Positions 1 to 15,061 of a stretch of DNA of 64,000 nt are shown here, piece by piece. A program made the position numbers and the translations under genes. Source of the stretch: Sinotaia quadrata (Eukaryota; Mollusca; Gastropoda; Architaenioglossa; Viviparidae). Numbering within the stretch: position 1 is the stretch's first letter; each line of letters starts with the position of its first letter. The DNA lies in the NCBI GenBank assembly GCA_028829895.1, contig CM054179.1:72044391-72108390 (forward strand), written 5' to 3'. Below the pieces are notes generated by a model. The model saw nothing but the letters and a program-made list of their open reading frames with translations, did not search any database and was not told where the DNA came from.

Positions 1-1148
<1,148 letters not shown>

Positions 1149-1280
1149 AGAGAGAAATTGAAAAACTCGGAATGACAGAAAGAGATGGAGATGAAGCGAC
1201 AAATAGAAGATGAAGCAGAGAAAAGGGGGAGATGACGTAAGAGATAAGAGTGACTGAGTGAGAGATGAAACAATTATATG

Positions 1281-1475
1281 TCAGAAAATAATAATAATAT
1301 ATTTTTTTTTAAATTGTAAAATAATTGTTTTCAACAATTCATAGACAAGGTTGTTAATGAGTTTATTAAATTTTGTCAAAGTTTCTATTACAATAAAATA
1401 TGCAATTTTTAATTCTAACAGCTCCTTGCAAATTAAAACGAAAACAACGTGCGTCAGCATCTTTGTCACCGCCAT
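1281..1475 (-). CDS. Open frame with signal-like N-terminus (doubtful)
   Basis: A 64-codon minus-strand frame starts at ATG 1473-1475 with a hydrophobic start (MAVTKMLTHVVFVLIC). It follows a plausible splice acceptor (ttttacag, about 1500) and 19 nt of possible leader. The C-terminal third is Ile/Lys/Phe-rich and is produced by the poly-A/AT tract at 1290-1330, which argues against a real protein. I do not recognise it. It may be chance. Confidence 0.15.
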   Translation of the reverse strand: MAVTKMLTHVVFVLICKELLELKIAYFIVIETLTKFNKLINNLVYELLKTIILQFKKKYIIIIF

Positions 1476-1899
1476 TTTGTCACCACTTACGAATCTGTAA
1501 AAGTCAAATAAATATGAAAGAAATAAATATATTAAATACGTGGATTAGGACAAAATATCTCAAATAAAAAAGCAATTGTTATATATTAGATTCATTAATA
1601 TAAACTTATGTTCCTAGTGTTTGTTTTCTTAATGCTTTTAAAGGACAATATGAAAAATTGTAGCGTTAATGAATTTCCACTATGCTTTCATTTCAGTGTG
1701 GACATGAAATGGTACCGAATCCAAATAGAATGTAAGTAATTTTCTATAATATAAGAATATAAAATAGAATTTTAAAATAAATATATATATTATATACCGT
1801 TAATAAAGAGAAGAAACGAACTTAATTAAAATGTGAATGGAAAATAAGACTGAAGGGCTCTGTGAAATCGTGTACATGGTCATATTTGATTTGTTTAAA

Positions 1900-2195
1900 C
1901 AATATTGTCAAATCTGAGTGATCTAGTCTTCAGTGTGAACTCTGATATATAGTGTGAACAATATAGACTACATTGTCAAATCTGATTACTCTAGTCTTCC
2001 TTGTCGACTCCCGCGTTGTCTACATTATCAAATCCGATTGGTCTAGTCTACAATGTCAAATATGACTGCTCTACTCTTCATTGTGAACTCTGGTGTAGAC
2101 TATACTGTCAAGTCTAATTGGTCTAGTCTACATTGTGAACTAGTATATTCTACATTGACAAATCAGATTGGTCTAGTCTACATTTTGATCACATT
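1900..2195. repeat. Degenerate minisatellite (TCTACATTGTCAAATCTGATTGG-like)
   Basis: Imperfect, unequally spaced repeats of a motif resembling GTCTACATTGTCAAATCTGA followed by TTGGTCTAG recur about seven or more times. Units have diverged and some carry GTGAAC in place of GTCAAA. The surrounding DNA at 1142-2560 is AT-rich, and I see no gene in it. Confidence 0.7.
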
Positions 2196-2575
2196 TCATA
2201 ATTAGAATTAATTTAAATCATGGAATCTGTTTAATCGTGCAAAATGCCATATTTAATCGATTTTCTTCTACGATTCTAGTCACATACTTGTTAAAATAGA
2301 TTATTACAAAAAAAAAGGTAAATATTTCAACTACAAAATTTCTCAAAATTGAGTTTGATTCTAAGCGTTCTAAACTCAAGATTTATTAATGCAGACAAGA
2401 TGGTCGTATTTTTTGCTTAAAGTTAATTATATATTTTATTAATAGTAAATATATATTTGAAACCGATACATTGAACAAAATATTACAAATATATATTACA
2501 AATACAAATATAATACCATTACAATTACTACTGTGAATACAATTATTGTTTCTACTATTACCCATTTTTGCTAAA

Positions 2576-2765
2576 ACTAGTACTACTACTACTACTATTA
2601 CTACTTCTACTATAACTACTACTACTTCTACTAAAACGTGGACTAAAAATAGACTAACTACTCTTACTACTACTGCTACAACTACTACTACTACTACTTC
2701 TTCTACTATAACTACTACTACCTCTACTAACTCCTTCTACCAAAACTACTACTACTACTAAAACG
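2576..2765. repeat. (ACT)n trinucleotide tract
   Basis: Imperfect ACT/ACA trinucleotide repeat. Read as protein it gives the Thr-rich open frame on the plus strand at 2546-2761, which I regard as spurious. Confidence 0.9.
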
Positions 2766-3269
2766 ACGACTAATAATACAATAACTAGTTCTACTCAAAC
2801 AACTATTTGTCGCCGTTGTACTCTGGAGTGACTTTGTAATAATGAATTATATCTAATATTTGTAATTAGTTGTGATACAAAACATCTACAAGTACCGATG
2901 CAGAATATGGGTCACTAGTTATATATGTATATCTGCAACTGTTACGCCGATATACTAGTACGCCGACAAGTTGACTCACGGCCACCACTCAGTTATAAGC
3001 TGAGAATAGATTTTATGAAATGGGTGTACAACAATTATGAAAATAGACGAACAGAGAACAAGATGTTATCATTAGAGTATCACTTCAGACTACGATAAGA
3101 AACGATAGAAATTACTTTTCACTAACAGATACGCGAGTAAAGAGTTAATAACAAGAATTTTAATAAAAGAAAACTTAACAATATTTAGAAAAATAAGTAA
3201 ATTAGTTTATGTCCTAGTTTTCATCATAATGCCACACAGATCAAGTTCAAGCTAGTAGTCACGTTCTGA

Positions 3270-3459
3270 TCACAACTTATCTGGATGTGCTGGAATGACG
3301 TATATCATGCTGGTAGACTTGCAATAGTTCATGACATCACTTGAGGAACAGATTCCAAATTCCACATTTAAATCAAAGAGATCAAGATGAACCCCCATCC
3401 ACCCACCCAAAAAAGCCCTGAAGCAATTGCAAAGTCTAAGTGTCCAGTCAAATGCTCCA

Positions 3460-3488
<29 letters not shown>
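3270..3488 (-). CDS. Alternative 72-codon reading of the same exon
   Basis: Directly after the acceptor at 3489-3490 a phase-0 frame stays open for 72 codons to TGA at 3270-3272. It lies in a locally GC-richer stretch and contains Cys-rich, protein-like sequence (for example FGICSSSDVMNYC). It is incompatible in phase with exon 4348-4475, so only one of the two readings can belong to that transcript. I do not recognise it. It may be 3' UTR that is open by chance. Confidence 0.25.
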
Positions 3489-5944
<2,456 letters not shown>

Positions 5945-6249
5945 TAAAAATATTCTCTACAGAATCTCCACTATACTTGACTGGAATATAGATAATCCTA
6001 TTTCATTTCCTTCTGAGAAACCATTTGAAACCATTGATAACTTTAATTTTATGCTCTCTTTATAAGGGACCTAAAACAATCTTTTTCTTCATTTGATCTT
6101 ATATTATTAAATAATGACGTATTTATGTATTGAATCTTTGACATTGATACTTCCAATATTTAAAATGAGTGTAACTACCGTAAAGTTAATTTCTTCACTT
6201 AAAATATTTCTCGTGTAGAATGAGTTTAACTGTCTTAAAATTTATTTCC

Positions 6250-6368
6250 TCACTTGCAATACATCGCTCCTGGAATCAATTCTGAAAAAAATTCAGGGTC
6301 TTCATTGAATTTCTGAATGCATTTCTTCATACATTGAGGTTGGTTTTCATCTCGTCTTTTATGAGGTC
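6250..6368 (-). CDS. Gene Y exon 2 (terminal)
   Basis: It follows a strong acceptor (gatttatttcag). In phase 1 it gives 38 codons then TGA, while the other two frames close after 2 and 13 codons. An AATAAA-like signal lies about 10 nt after the stop. It contains the CMKKC pair and ends GAMYCK. Confidence 0.55.
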
Positions 6369-8592
6369 CTGAAATAAATCATAGACACACATTTACTTTT
6401 TGAAGCCTGTGTCGTGAGGCGTTTATTTTGCGATTTAAATTAATAAAATTATACGCTAATACCTAAATGTGCACATCACATGTGTATCCATATATTTACT
6501 TTTTAGGTCAAGTGTTCTTTTGTGTCTAATAATTAACTTCTAAATAATTGGTTACCGATTGGCAAGAGTGAGTAAGCTCAATAATCTTATAATTACTCAT
6601 CGTTTGTATGAAACAAAACAAAATATTATTCTAATTTGATCAAATCATCAAAACTCGATTTAAAAATTAACTCATAGATAACATCTTTCCATTCAACAGA
6701 ACATGCACTACTCTATTCTATGGCATATGAATTCACACACCCTGATCAGTCTACGGTTAAGTCATGCTAGGACAATAACCTGGGAAGAAGAAACATCTTA
6801 ATGGTTCTTTCAGCGACAAACTTCAGAGGAAGAAACAACATAATGGTTCATTCGAAGCCAATCGTCATTGTAAGAAAACAACAGTCCTTACAGATAATCG
6901 ACCTCACAGTCTCAGACAATGACATCAAAATTCTTAAAATAATAACGATTTAATATAGCTTAAAATGTAAGGCGTTAATATAATAGAAGAAAAATAAATC
7001 CAAAATTGGTTTCAAACACGTACCAAGTAACTATAGGGACCAGCATTGTGAGAGAACGATTTGTCTAAATTTTGTGGAATTATATGATCGTTTATAACTT
7101 ATTTGTCCCATCTAATAAAATGTCCGTTTGTTGTTAATCACATTCTTCGGATATTACCATAATTATATGTACATATGCATTAATAAAAATCATTATCTAG
7201 GTCACAGGTTAAAAAGCACCAAAAAATTTAACTAGTGTTCAGAAAAATGCTGATAGGACAACCTGAAGATTCCAGTCTAAAAGTCCACTCACATTAATTT
7301 AAATGTTCTTACTACATGTTCAGCAAGAAATTTTTTTTCATCCACATATTACATAAATCTTTAAAATCTAAACAAATATTATAATACATTTAACACTATT
7401 TTCGTGCAGTGTGAACTCCAACCTCCGGAAGTAAAGTGTAGTACACACTAGTGCTATAACATTATGACCCTAGTCAATTCGCTCTCTTTTGAGGAATTAT
7501 TACACTGAATCAACTCCATCAGCTATTCAAATCAAAATACAACAGTAACTGGACAAAGAAACTAAAGATGACTACATCTCCAGATATGAATAACGTCCTT
7601 GACCTCATTAACAATATTACAATTACATTCAAAACTACTTCCTGCAGTGTGAAATCTAGCATTTGTTAGTAATCTCCAATACCATAGTAATATTACTACT
7701 TAAAACAATCAATTCCCATCCTCTTAAGGAATTAATAAAGTAAGTCAAATAACACATCAACAGAGAGACAACAAATAAACAGTTATTCATAGAAGGGGAG
7801 GGGGACTTAAACATAGCAGCATCAGTTTATTAAAAAAATTAATCCTTTGGTCACTAACTGTTCACACTACAGGCAGAGTCTTCCAGATTCCCACAGAGTT
7901 CTACACACAACGGAAATTTGATGACGTCCTGTATGGTGGTTTGTCTGCTAATTTCACGTTATGGTGCTGCGGAACAGAGATTTGGTTGGAATGTGCTCGG
8001 TTAAACAAGCGAGTGAGGCAAACACAAAACGTAAGGAGTTTCCATCAGTCTGAGCTCATTAACGAGCCCATATATCATCTTCCTTTGTAAGTGGCTGTCA
8101 TTATCAACTTCTGTCCAGAGTGTGTAAACGGGAAAGGAGTCATGATCAATAATCAACATTTCCAGAAGAAGAACCCCAAGTGATCAGATGATATTTAATA
8201 CATCTGTGTGGGCACATCTGTTGCAGCCAACATAACGATGGGCCAGCATAAAGCACAAATCATTCACAAGAATCTGGAACAATAACTATACATCACACCA
8301 TAGTAGGCAATCTTGAAAATCCCAGAAGTGAGTATGAAATCCATGAAAAAGTATTTAGTATATATATAAAATAAAGTGCAAGATTTATAGATAAATAGAT
8401 AGATAGAAAGATAGATACACAGATAGATGGATAGATAGGTAGATGGATGGATAGATAGATAGATAGAAATATAGTTAGATAGATAGATGGATGGATATGT
8501 AGATGTATGGATGTATGGATAGATGGATAGATAGATAGATAGATAGATAGACAGATAGATAGATAGATAGATAGATACATACATACATAGAG

Positions 8593-8655
<63 letters not shown>

Positions 8656-8883
8656 CAGATGACTGTCTAGGAGTGATTTGATCGAATTCGAACACATCGA
8701 AAACTCTTCATACACAAAAACTGTAAAAGAAAAAAAGTTATATATAATTAATCCTTTACTTGCTCTCGATACGTCTTTGCGCGAAAGCGGCGGAAGCCGG
8801 AAGAGCCCCCTACACTCAATCAATCTCGATACGTCTCCAAGGACCATAATCACGATCAGAAGCAAGATACGTGAATCCCTCAT
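6250..8883 (-). CDS. Gene Y: putative 80-aa secreted peptide precursor, 2 exons
   Basis: Model from exons 8760-8883 and 6250-6368, 243 nt in total, 80 codons plus TGA. Phases agree (1/1). Residues 1-18 form a clear signal peptide ([19 protein letters not shown]). The middle contains Arg/Lys-rich sequence, and Lys-Arg-Arg at 45-47 is a plausible prohormone-convertase site. It would release a C-terminal ~33-residue peptide starting DENQPQ, with Cys at 54, 58 and 79; a further Cys is at 24. The architecture (signal peptide, basic site, short Cys-bearing peptide) fits a neuropeptide or peptide-hormone precursor or another small secreted peptide, but I cannot name a family. A 12-base motif encoding DVSR occurs twice in exon 1. 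The ~2.4 kb intron carries a GATA microsatellite and a candidate plus-strand exon. Confidence 0.5.
6780..6900. repeat. Short degenerate tandem repeat
   Basis: Two to three diverged copies of GAAGAAACAACATAATGGTTC-like sequence. It lies in the gene Y intron. The rest of 6369-7872 is AT-rich, and I see nothing else in it. Confidence 0.5.
7873..8086 (+). CDS. Candidate internal exon, plus strand, unknown protein
   Basis: A 214 nt open stretch (70 codons, phase 1 in and phase 2 out) between a good acceptor (gttcacactacag) and a strong donor (CTTT|gtaagt). GC content is clearly higher than in the flanks. Its composition is protein-like, including [18 protein letters not shown] and [13 protein letters not shown] do not recognise it and could not place the neighbouring exons. 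It sits opposite the gene Y intron. Chance or an old transposon fragment are alternatives. Confidence 0.3.
8391..8655. repeat. (GATA)n-rich microsatellite
   Basis: An imperfect first half (GATG, GATT and CATA variants, 8391-8590) and a nearly perfect GATA second half. It is translated on the minus strand as Ser-Ile-Tyr-Leu repeats, which fuses spuriously with the gene Y signal-peptide exon in the same frame. Confidence 0.95.
8760..8883 (-). CDS. Gene Y exon 1 (signal peptide)
   Basis: From ATG 8881-8883, 41 codons plus one base run to donor GCAA|gtaaag. Unspliced, the frame would read through into the GATA microsatellite. The donor position and phase-1 end fit exon 6250-6368 exactly. An upstream in-frame TTG exists, but the ATG gives the better signal peptide. 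Confidence 0.5.
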
Positions 8884-9594
8884 GATGATAGTATAAACTT
8901 GCAAATAAAATTAAAAATATACATACACACTTTATTGAGATAAGTCATTTGAAACAAATTTATATTATGCAAAATTATTGAAAAGTGTGAATTCTAGGAG
9001 TCTATTGCAAATATTTCTTGTTTCTTGTCAAACGGAAGATAATCTCTCTCCCTATATGAAATTAAGGAAAATGTATGTCGGTTTAAAAAATGCGAAAATT
9101 TATGTAATAAATATGCCATTGCGTATTATTTCTTAGTTACTACATTCTATCAACCAAAAACCTCACGTTTTCTTCAAAATAAAGATAGTTTCATTAACAG
9201 ATTATGTTTTTTCTTCAATTTCAATACTTCACTTTTACTGATTGCAAATTCTCTTCCATCTGAACTGAACTAGTGTTGAGAGAGGGGAGATAATTAATTT
9301 GAATGCACAAAGCCCAATTGACAAAAAAGCCCCCCCCCCAAAAAAAAAAAATAAAAAATAAAAAAATAAAAAAGTAAATTAAAAAAAGAAAAGAAAAATG
9401 GGGACATAATCGAGTTGATTGTATAACCTATTTTATTTTTAAAGAAAAAAAATAGTGTCGAATATTGACATGCGCTTTACTATTGTTCGTCAAAACCGTT
9501 ATTTCGACATCTACCAGCAGCATCGGCGTTGATGTGAACGTCTATACTGCATTTCTACATACCAACTGTTATTCACTATGCTATATTGCTTGAT
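8884..9594. other. AT-rich, no gene seen
   Basis: AT-rich sequence with a C9/A-rich low-complexity stretch at about 9330-9400 containing AAAAAT runs. I see no gene or promoter-like element that I could defend. Confidence 0.5.
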
Positions 9595-9945
9595 TAATTT
9601 AGTGTGATGATAGAGCCATTATAAAATAAGTACTGTGACTTAATTGCTTCCTTGATTTACAGCGAGAACATAGCCATAATGCAATAAGAACTATGACTTA
9701 ATTACTTCAGTGATTTAGAGTGAACATAGAGCCATTATAAAATAAGTTCAATGACTTAATTACTTCAGTGATTTAGAGTGAACATAGAGCCATTATAAAA
9801 TAAGTTCAATGACTTAATTACTTCAGTGATTTAGAGTGAACATATAGCCATTATAAAATAAGATCTATGACTTAATTACTTCAGTGATTTAGAGTGAACA
9901 TAGAGCCATTATAAAATAAGATCAATGATAGGATTGCTTGGTGAT
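9595..9945. repeat. 58-bp minisatellite, about six units
   Basis: The marker GCCATTATAAAATAAG or its variants start at 9615, 9673, 9731, 9789, 9847 and 9905, an exact 58 bp spacing. The central units are nearly identical and the outer ones diverge. Confidence 0.9.
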
Positions 9946-10324
9946 TTAAAGTGAAGAAGTATTATTTAGTCGAATTACATTACGTGGATTATGTGTGTGT
10001 ATATTGTTTGCATAATTCATTGCATAGAGTTATACGTTCAAGGCGTAGCATAGATAAGTTATTCTAATGATACATAGATGGATTAGTCTATAGATATTTT
10101 ACTGTAAAATAAAAAGCAATACTCAGTAACACCAATAGTGTATATGTTGGAGTGCAAGTATAATGTACATTCAATGAAGAGCTTGCTTCACTTCTTATTT
10201 AAAAAAAATTAAACCACCCAAAAATCTATTGGATGAGTGTTGGAGTTGCTTTTCCAATAGACATATTAATCTGTAATCTTTTGGAATGGAGCATTAATTT
10301 TACAACAAAAATAAATAACACTGT

Positions 10325-10697
10325 TCATAAAACTGTTTGATGTTTTAGAGTGACTTATACATAAGAAACAATATTCTTTATATTCTAGGATAATTTAGAC
10401 CTACTATTGCAAAGCGAAACATTATTTATTAAACTGTTGGACGATTTAGAAGAAGCATTATTTATATTTCTGTTGGACAATTTAGTATTACGTCTGCATA
10501 GAAAATGTTAGTCATTTAACTGTTGGACGAAAGAGTGTTTCTTCTACATAAGTAATATTATTCATTAAACTGTTGGACGAATTAGTGTTACTTCTACATA
10601 AGTAATATTATTCATTAAACTGTTGGACGAATTAGTGTTACTACCACATAAGGAACATTATTCATTAAACTGTTGGACGAATTAGTGTTACTACCAC
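10325..10697. repeat. 50-bp minisatellite, left part
   Basis: CTGTTGGACGA recurs at 10470, 10520, 10570, 10620 and 10670, a 50 bp spacing, with decayed units further left. The array is broken by the solo LTR inserted at 10698 and resumes at 12248. Related single units recur inside the duplicated segments at about 13990 and 15370. Confidence 0.9.
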
Positions 10698-12247
10698 TGT
10701 TACGTTTCCAGTATTTATTTAAAGACCCTGCTTAGAATAATTAAAGACTTTAAATATAATTAATTCTTTCTCTCATATCCTATGCAGACTGGTTGCTCAA
10801 TTTACTATTTGACTAATTAAAAGTGTGTCTTGTAGTCAGACGACAAATTTACAAACTAATAAATTGCGAACTTTTAGCTAGATTGAAACAGTTAAATCCC
10901 TCTAAATTAATATGCATTCGTTGTTTTCACTCGCTCATTCGCCCCCATTCAATCTAAGAAATCTATTGGTCTATTATGCATAAAAATTAACTACTAAGAG
11001 GTTTTAACAAAGAAAAATAAGATTTAATAAAGTCTTAACAAGTTAACAATAATCAAATACGAGCGCGAATAGTCTATTTCTCAGTTCTCTGCGCGTACAT
11101 GCTTTATCAGTTAACCAACGAATTGCCATCAATTATCCTTTCGATATTTGCACACTGAAGTATACTCAGCTGGATTGCCTGTATCAGCCTGGTCTCATTA
11201 CTCAGTCAGCCAGTCTATTTTCACAGTCCCACTCTAGCGACGCACGTGGCACATAGGAAAAGGTGCCCCTTTTTTATGTAGCTAAGGAACTAGAATTTTA
11301 GTGGCATGGACCCTCAGAGTAGAGTTCACTCGTAGAACTCAACCAGCTTGTACCAGTAAAGCCAAAGCAAGGCAAGGTAAGGTAAGGCATGGGCCGACCT
11401 GTTGAAGCAACGTGCTCTAATGTAATTTCAATTTAACACGTTCCTACTCAAGCATGTCCCAGTTTAAAATGCGCTGAATAAGAGTTTCGACCTAACGTCG
11501 TTTTACAATTAGATTTAGAAAAATGTAATCATCTCACGCTGTTCCATTTAACAGCATGAGGTATGAAGCAATAAAAATAGTTACAACGTTAAATTAATGT
11601 TCATACAAAGGGGTAATTCAAACCAACAAAGCGCTTCACAATTTACAATTAAAATTATAGCAATAATTGAATTACATGAGAAATTCATATCGAGCGCAGG
11701 CATTCTGGCTCTTAGTGAATTAAAACAATATAAATTAAAGTACAAAATGGAAAAAGAGTTACAATAAATTTATATTCCGTAACTTATAGGTTTTTCAGCC
11801 ATTTCTCTGGACCATGCTCAAGCATTTATGGAAATAATATAATACATAGCACAAATACATACTTAAACAATATATGCAAAATACTATTAGATAAAATGAT
11901 ACCTTTTATGAGAAGTCGAAGGGTATCTTGATTCTCAACGGCTTGTCGGCTGCCACATGACCCGAGTTAGCTGAATGGACCTAGCTAATGTGTTCTCGCA
12001 GTGAGGGAGCGGAAGCGTGTACCCATATTTATAGAAGAGCATAAAGCATATCACGTGACTGATCACGAAGCATGTAGTTGGTTCGAGAACTGGACAATGG
12101 ACCTAAAGTTACATAACATCTTGACCTGTTCTAGAAGCTTCTCGAAAAGGGAGCTTTGAACAAAGGAGTCAAGGGTTTCAAAATTCAAATTTGAAGTAAA
12201 CAAGACAAGTAGGTCACCAAGTCGGACATTTTTATCAGACTGTGACA
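10698..12247 (+). mobile_element. Solo LTR (copy 1), TSD ACCAC
   Basis: A 1550 bp element with TG...CA ends: it begins TGTTACG and ends TGTGACA, an imperfect version of CGTAACA. It is flanked by a perfect 5 bp target-site duplication, ACCAC, at 10693-10697 and 12248-12252. The same element occurs inverted at 28890-30471. A 5 bp TSD and TG/CA termini are typical of Gypsy or BEL/Pao LTR retrotransposons. No internal coding region is present, so it is a recombined solo LTR. Short open frames inside it (for example minus 12063-12263) are shadows. Confidence 0.85.
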
Positions 12248-12292
12248 ACCACATAAGGAACATTATTCATTATGCTCTTGGATGACGTAGAG
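12248..12292. repeat. 50-bp minisatellite, right part after LTR
   Basis: ACCACATAAGGAACATTATTCATTA continues the unit interrupted at 10697. It includes the right-hand copy of the TSD. Confidence 0.75.
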
Positions 12293-12399
12293 AATAAAGG
12301 TCTGCAGAGAAGATTAATTAATTTATTTTCAGACGCATGAAACAAATAACAAAATGTTATTTTGTTCATAAGTTGTATTTGATTAATGTTCAAGCATGT

Positions 12400-12585
12400 A
12401 ACATGTAAAAATAGCTACATTTAATAAGATACTTCAATATTTTATGTCAGGTCCGGATGTACATGTAAAGATATCTACATTTAATTAGATACTTCAATAT
12501 TTTATGTCAAGTCCGGATGTACATGTAAAGATATCTACATTTAATTTGATACTTAAATATTTTAAGTCATGTCAGGATGAAATTT
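12400..12585. repeat. 60-bp minisatellite, three units
   Basis: ACATGTAAAGATATCTACAT starts at about 12402, 12461 and 12521. Each unit ends in a GTCCGGATGT-like sequence. Confidence 0.85.
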
Positions 12586-12660
12586 TCACAGCCATTTGGG
12601 TGTAAACGGAAATGTTCCGAAAGTAGTTGTTGAGAACGAGAACAATAATAACCGCAAGTT

Positions 12661-12982
12661 GACCTAGTTAGCACATAGAAACCCTAATAGTAGAAAATCA
12701 GAAGTAGACCTAGTTAGCACCTAGAAACCCTAATAGTAGAAAATCAGAAGTAGACCTAGTTAGCACATAGAAACCCTAATAGTAGAAAATCAGAAGTAGA
12801 CCTAGTTAGCACCTAGAAACCCTAATAGTAGAAAATCAGAAGTAGACCTTGTTAGCACCTAGAAACCCTAATAGTAGAAAATCAGAAGTAGACCTAGTTA
12901 GCACATAGAAACCCTAATAGTAGAAAATCAGAAGTAGACCTAGTTAGCACCTAGAAACTCTCACAATAGAAAGTGAGAGGTA
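12661..12982. repeat. 46-bp minisatellite, seven units
   Basis: GACCTAGTTAGCAC starts at 12661, 12707, 12753, 12799, 12845, 12891 and 12937. Units are almost identical but vary at one position (CACATAG or CACCTAG) in a partly alternating pattern. Confidence 0.9.
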
Positions 12983-13675
12983 GATATAGCTTCCAGATGG
13001 TAAGGGCAGGGTTAGCTCAACGGAGGATCTCAAGTGAATAGAATTTTATCGATGTAAACATCTGACTCATTGGATGAAAGAAAGAAAGCTGATAGTTACC
13101 GATAAAGGGAAAAGAAAGTGTATGACATGCGTGTCAAGTGAAAGGTGTTGAAATTGTGATTCAAAAATTTAAAAATTTAAACTTTACTTTTTACGGAGAC
13201 TGGTGAGTCTCGATAGAACAAGTCAATTTCAAAGTGTCAATAAAAATTCATTGTGTTTACTGACGGGATTCTCAATCTTCAAACATACAGTGTGTCAACT
13301 TTTTGTAGAAAAGTACATCAGTTTGTTGTTAAAGTGTGCAAGAATATAAATTTAAGACATAATAATGTTTTATCCTAACTAACACTTCTTTTTCAGGTTT
13401 TCCTGCGGACATTTTCACTATTATATATTTTTACATATTACTTAATACTGCAATAATTGTTTTGCGGGATTTTGTTTTCGGGTTTCAAGCTTGTTCCCGT
13501 TTGTTCCGAGTTTTGTTTTGATTTGAAGACTTTGGTTAGACTCAAACTGCCACGTCATTTCTGCTATTTAGTGTAGATGGCGGTAAAAGCAAACAACGTT
13601 GCGTCATCAGAAGCATTTGCGACAAAACGGTCTAGATGCAATATTAGTTACCCCTGTTAATTTGCGTTGTGTGAT
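12983..13675. other. No gene seen
   Basis: AT-rich unique sequence. A splice-acceptor-like ttctttttcag at 13385-13396 on the plus strand is followed by stops in all frames. Nothing else stands out. Confidence 0.4.
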
Positions 13676-14200
13676 TCCTTAAAACTATAATTCTAGAGAA
13701 AACATTATATTAATAAATCTTCTGTGTGTAAAACAAGAACTGTGTAGTAGGAGAGAGGAGAGTCATTGCTTATGTACTATTGTGAAACTGATTAAGTGAA
13801 ATGATGTAATAGGGAGTAGACTAATTTTGTATGTTATATATTGTTATTTGTTTACTACACTATCAATATACGCTGTTGTATTTTCAGGGATGAGCTTTTC
13901 TGCCTAGGGTTCTCGTTGACGATTTACCGGCCGATTCTTTGCCCACCATCGTTGCCTGTTAGTTTAAGGTCCCTAAGTCAGCATTTACTTCTACATAAGA
14001 AACATTGTTCATTTTACTGTTAGATAACTTAGAGTTCCTTCTGAATAAGAAACCATTAAATATATATAAATGACGTTAATCTCATGGAATTTGTAGTTCT
14101 TTAATGTCAAGACCCCCTTAAAGGTACTGTATAAATGACATAAATCTCATGGAATTGGTATTTAATTAATGACCCCAAAACGCCCTTAAAGTTGTGAGTA
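13676..14200. repeat. Direct repeat A, left copy (~530 bp)
   Basis: Homologous to 15062-15590 over its whole length. It begins ACTATAATTCTAGAGAAAA and includes TCTGCCTAGGGTTCTCGTTGACG and AATCTCATGGAATT. It contains a unit related to the 50-bp minisatellite. The two copies have diverged by substitutions and small indels. Confidence 0.85.
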
Positions 14201-14692
14201 GTTTTACCCACTTTATTCTGACGCAACTAACTTTAAATCGGCGACCAGCCACATGACAATTGATTGTAAAACCTCTACTCTTTGACTTGGATCTGGTTCT
14301 TGAAAGTAAGTTATTTCTAGCATCTTGCGTACATATTTTAAATCCAAGATAAACAAATAAAATTATATAACATCATAGAGAAACAAAACAGTATTCCACA
14401 AGTTTTCAAAACACGTATTCATGAATTTTCCATCATAAATTCACTATCATGGACTATTGACAATTGTAATCTTGCAAATTGTGTATAATTGCTTTAAGAA
14501 ATGGTAAAATTAAACGGCCTTATAAATACTAATAAAAGTGAATAATAATTAAGATAGAACTAGAAGTAGTCGTAATAACTTTAATTCAAGCTGTCAGTCT
14601 CTACACACCTAGTTTTCAAAACTATGAAGTTTTAGCAAAAGTGTAAAACAAATTATTCAGATTGCAGTTTTAAAGTTATCAAGATGTCTTAC

Positions 14693-14779
14693 CTAAATTG
14701 CAAAAGATGATTTCTAATATTTTCAGTTCCTCGCAGACGCCTGTATGACATCCAAATGTGTTCGTTACTCGTCAGAAAT
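14693..14779 (-). CDS. Candidate 87-nt exon, unknown protein
   Basis: Between the acceptor aaaattcag and the donor TTTAG|gtaaga, one frame (phase 2 to phase 2) is open for 28 codons (including SNEHIWMSYRRLRGTENIRN) while the other two have early stops. It is an isolated exon with no partner found, so it could be chance. Confidence 0.2.
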
Positions 14780-15061
14780 CTGAATTTTGTGACGTGATTG
14801 TTTCTAAGCGACATAATCGAGAGAGATTAAAATTGGAAACTATGTACGCACTTCTTACTTTAAACTAAAAGTTGACTTTTTATTGTTTTTTTTCCTTGAA
14901 ATTTAAAAAAACACAAACAAACAAAGGAAAATAAATTAAAATTTTAACCAACTTGCAGATAATATTTGTCTTGCTCAAACTGAGATTTCTCATCGTTGCA
15001 AAGTATATGTTGACGCATGCTCAAATAATGACGTGGAAGCACTCTAGCTTTTTCTCTCCAC

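Noticed and set aside
12063..12263. 66-codon minus open frame
   Set aside because: Lies within the LTR end and runs across the insertion boundary into the minisatellite.
13000..13040. tRNA A-box-like TTAGCTCAACGG (SINE head?)
   Set aside because: No B box or tRNA fold follows at the right distance.
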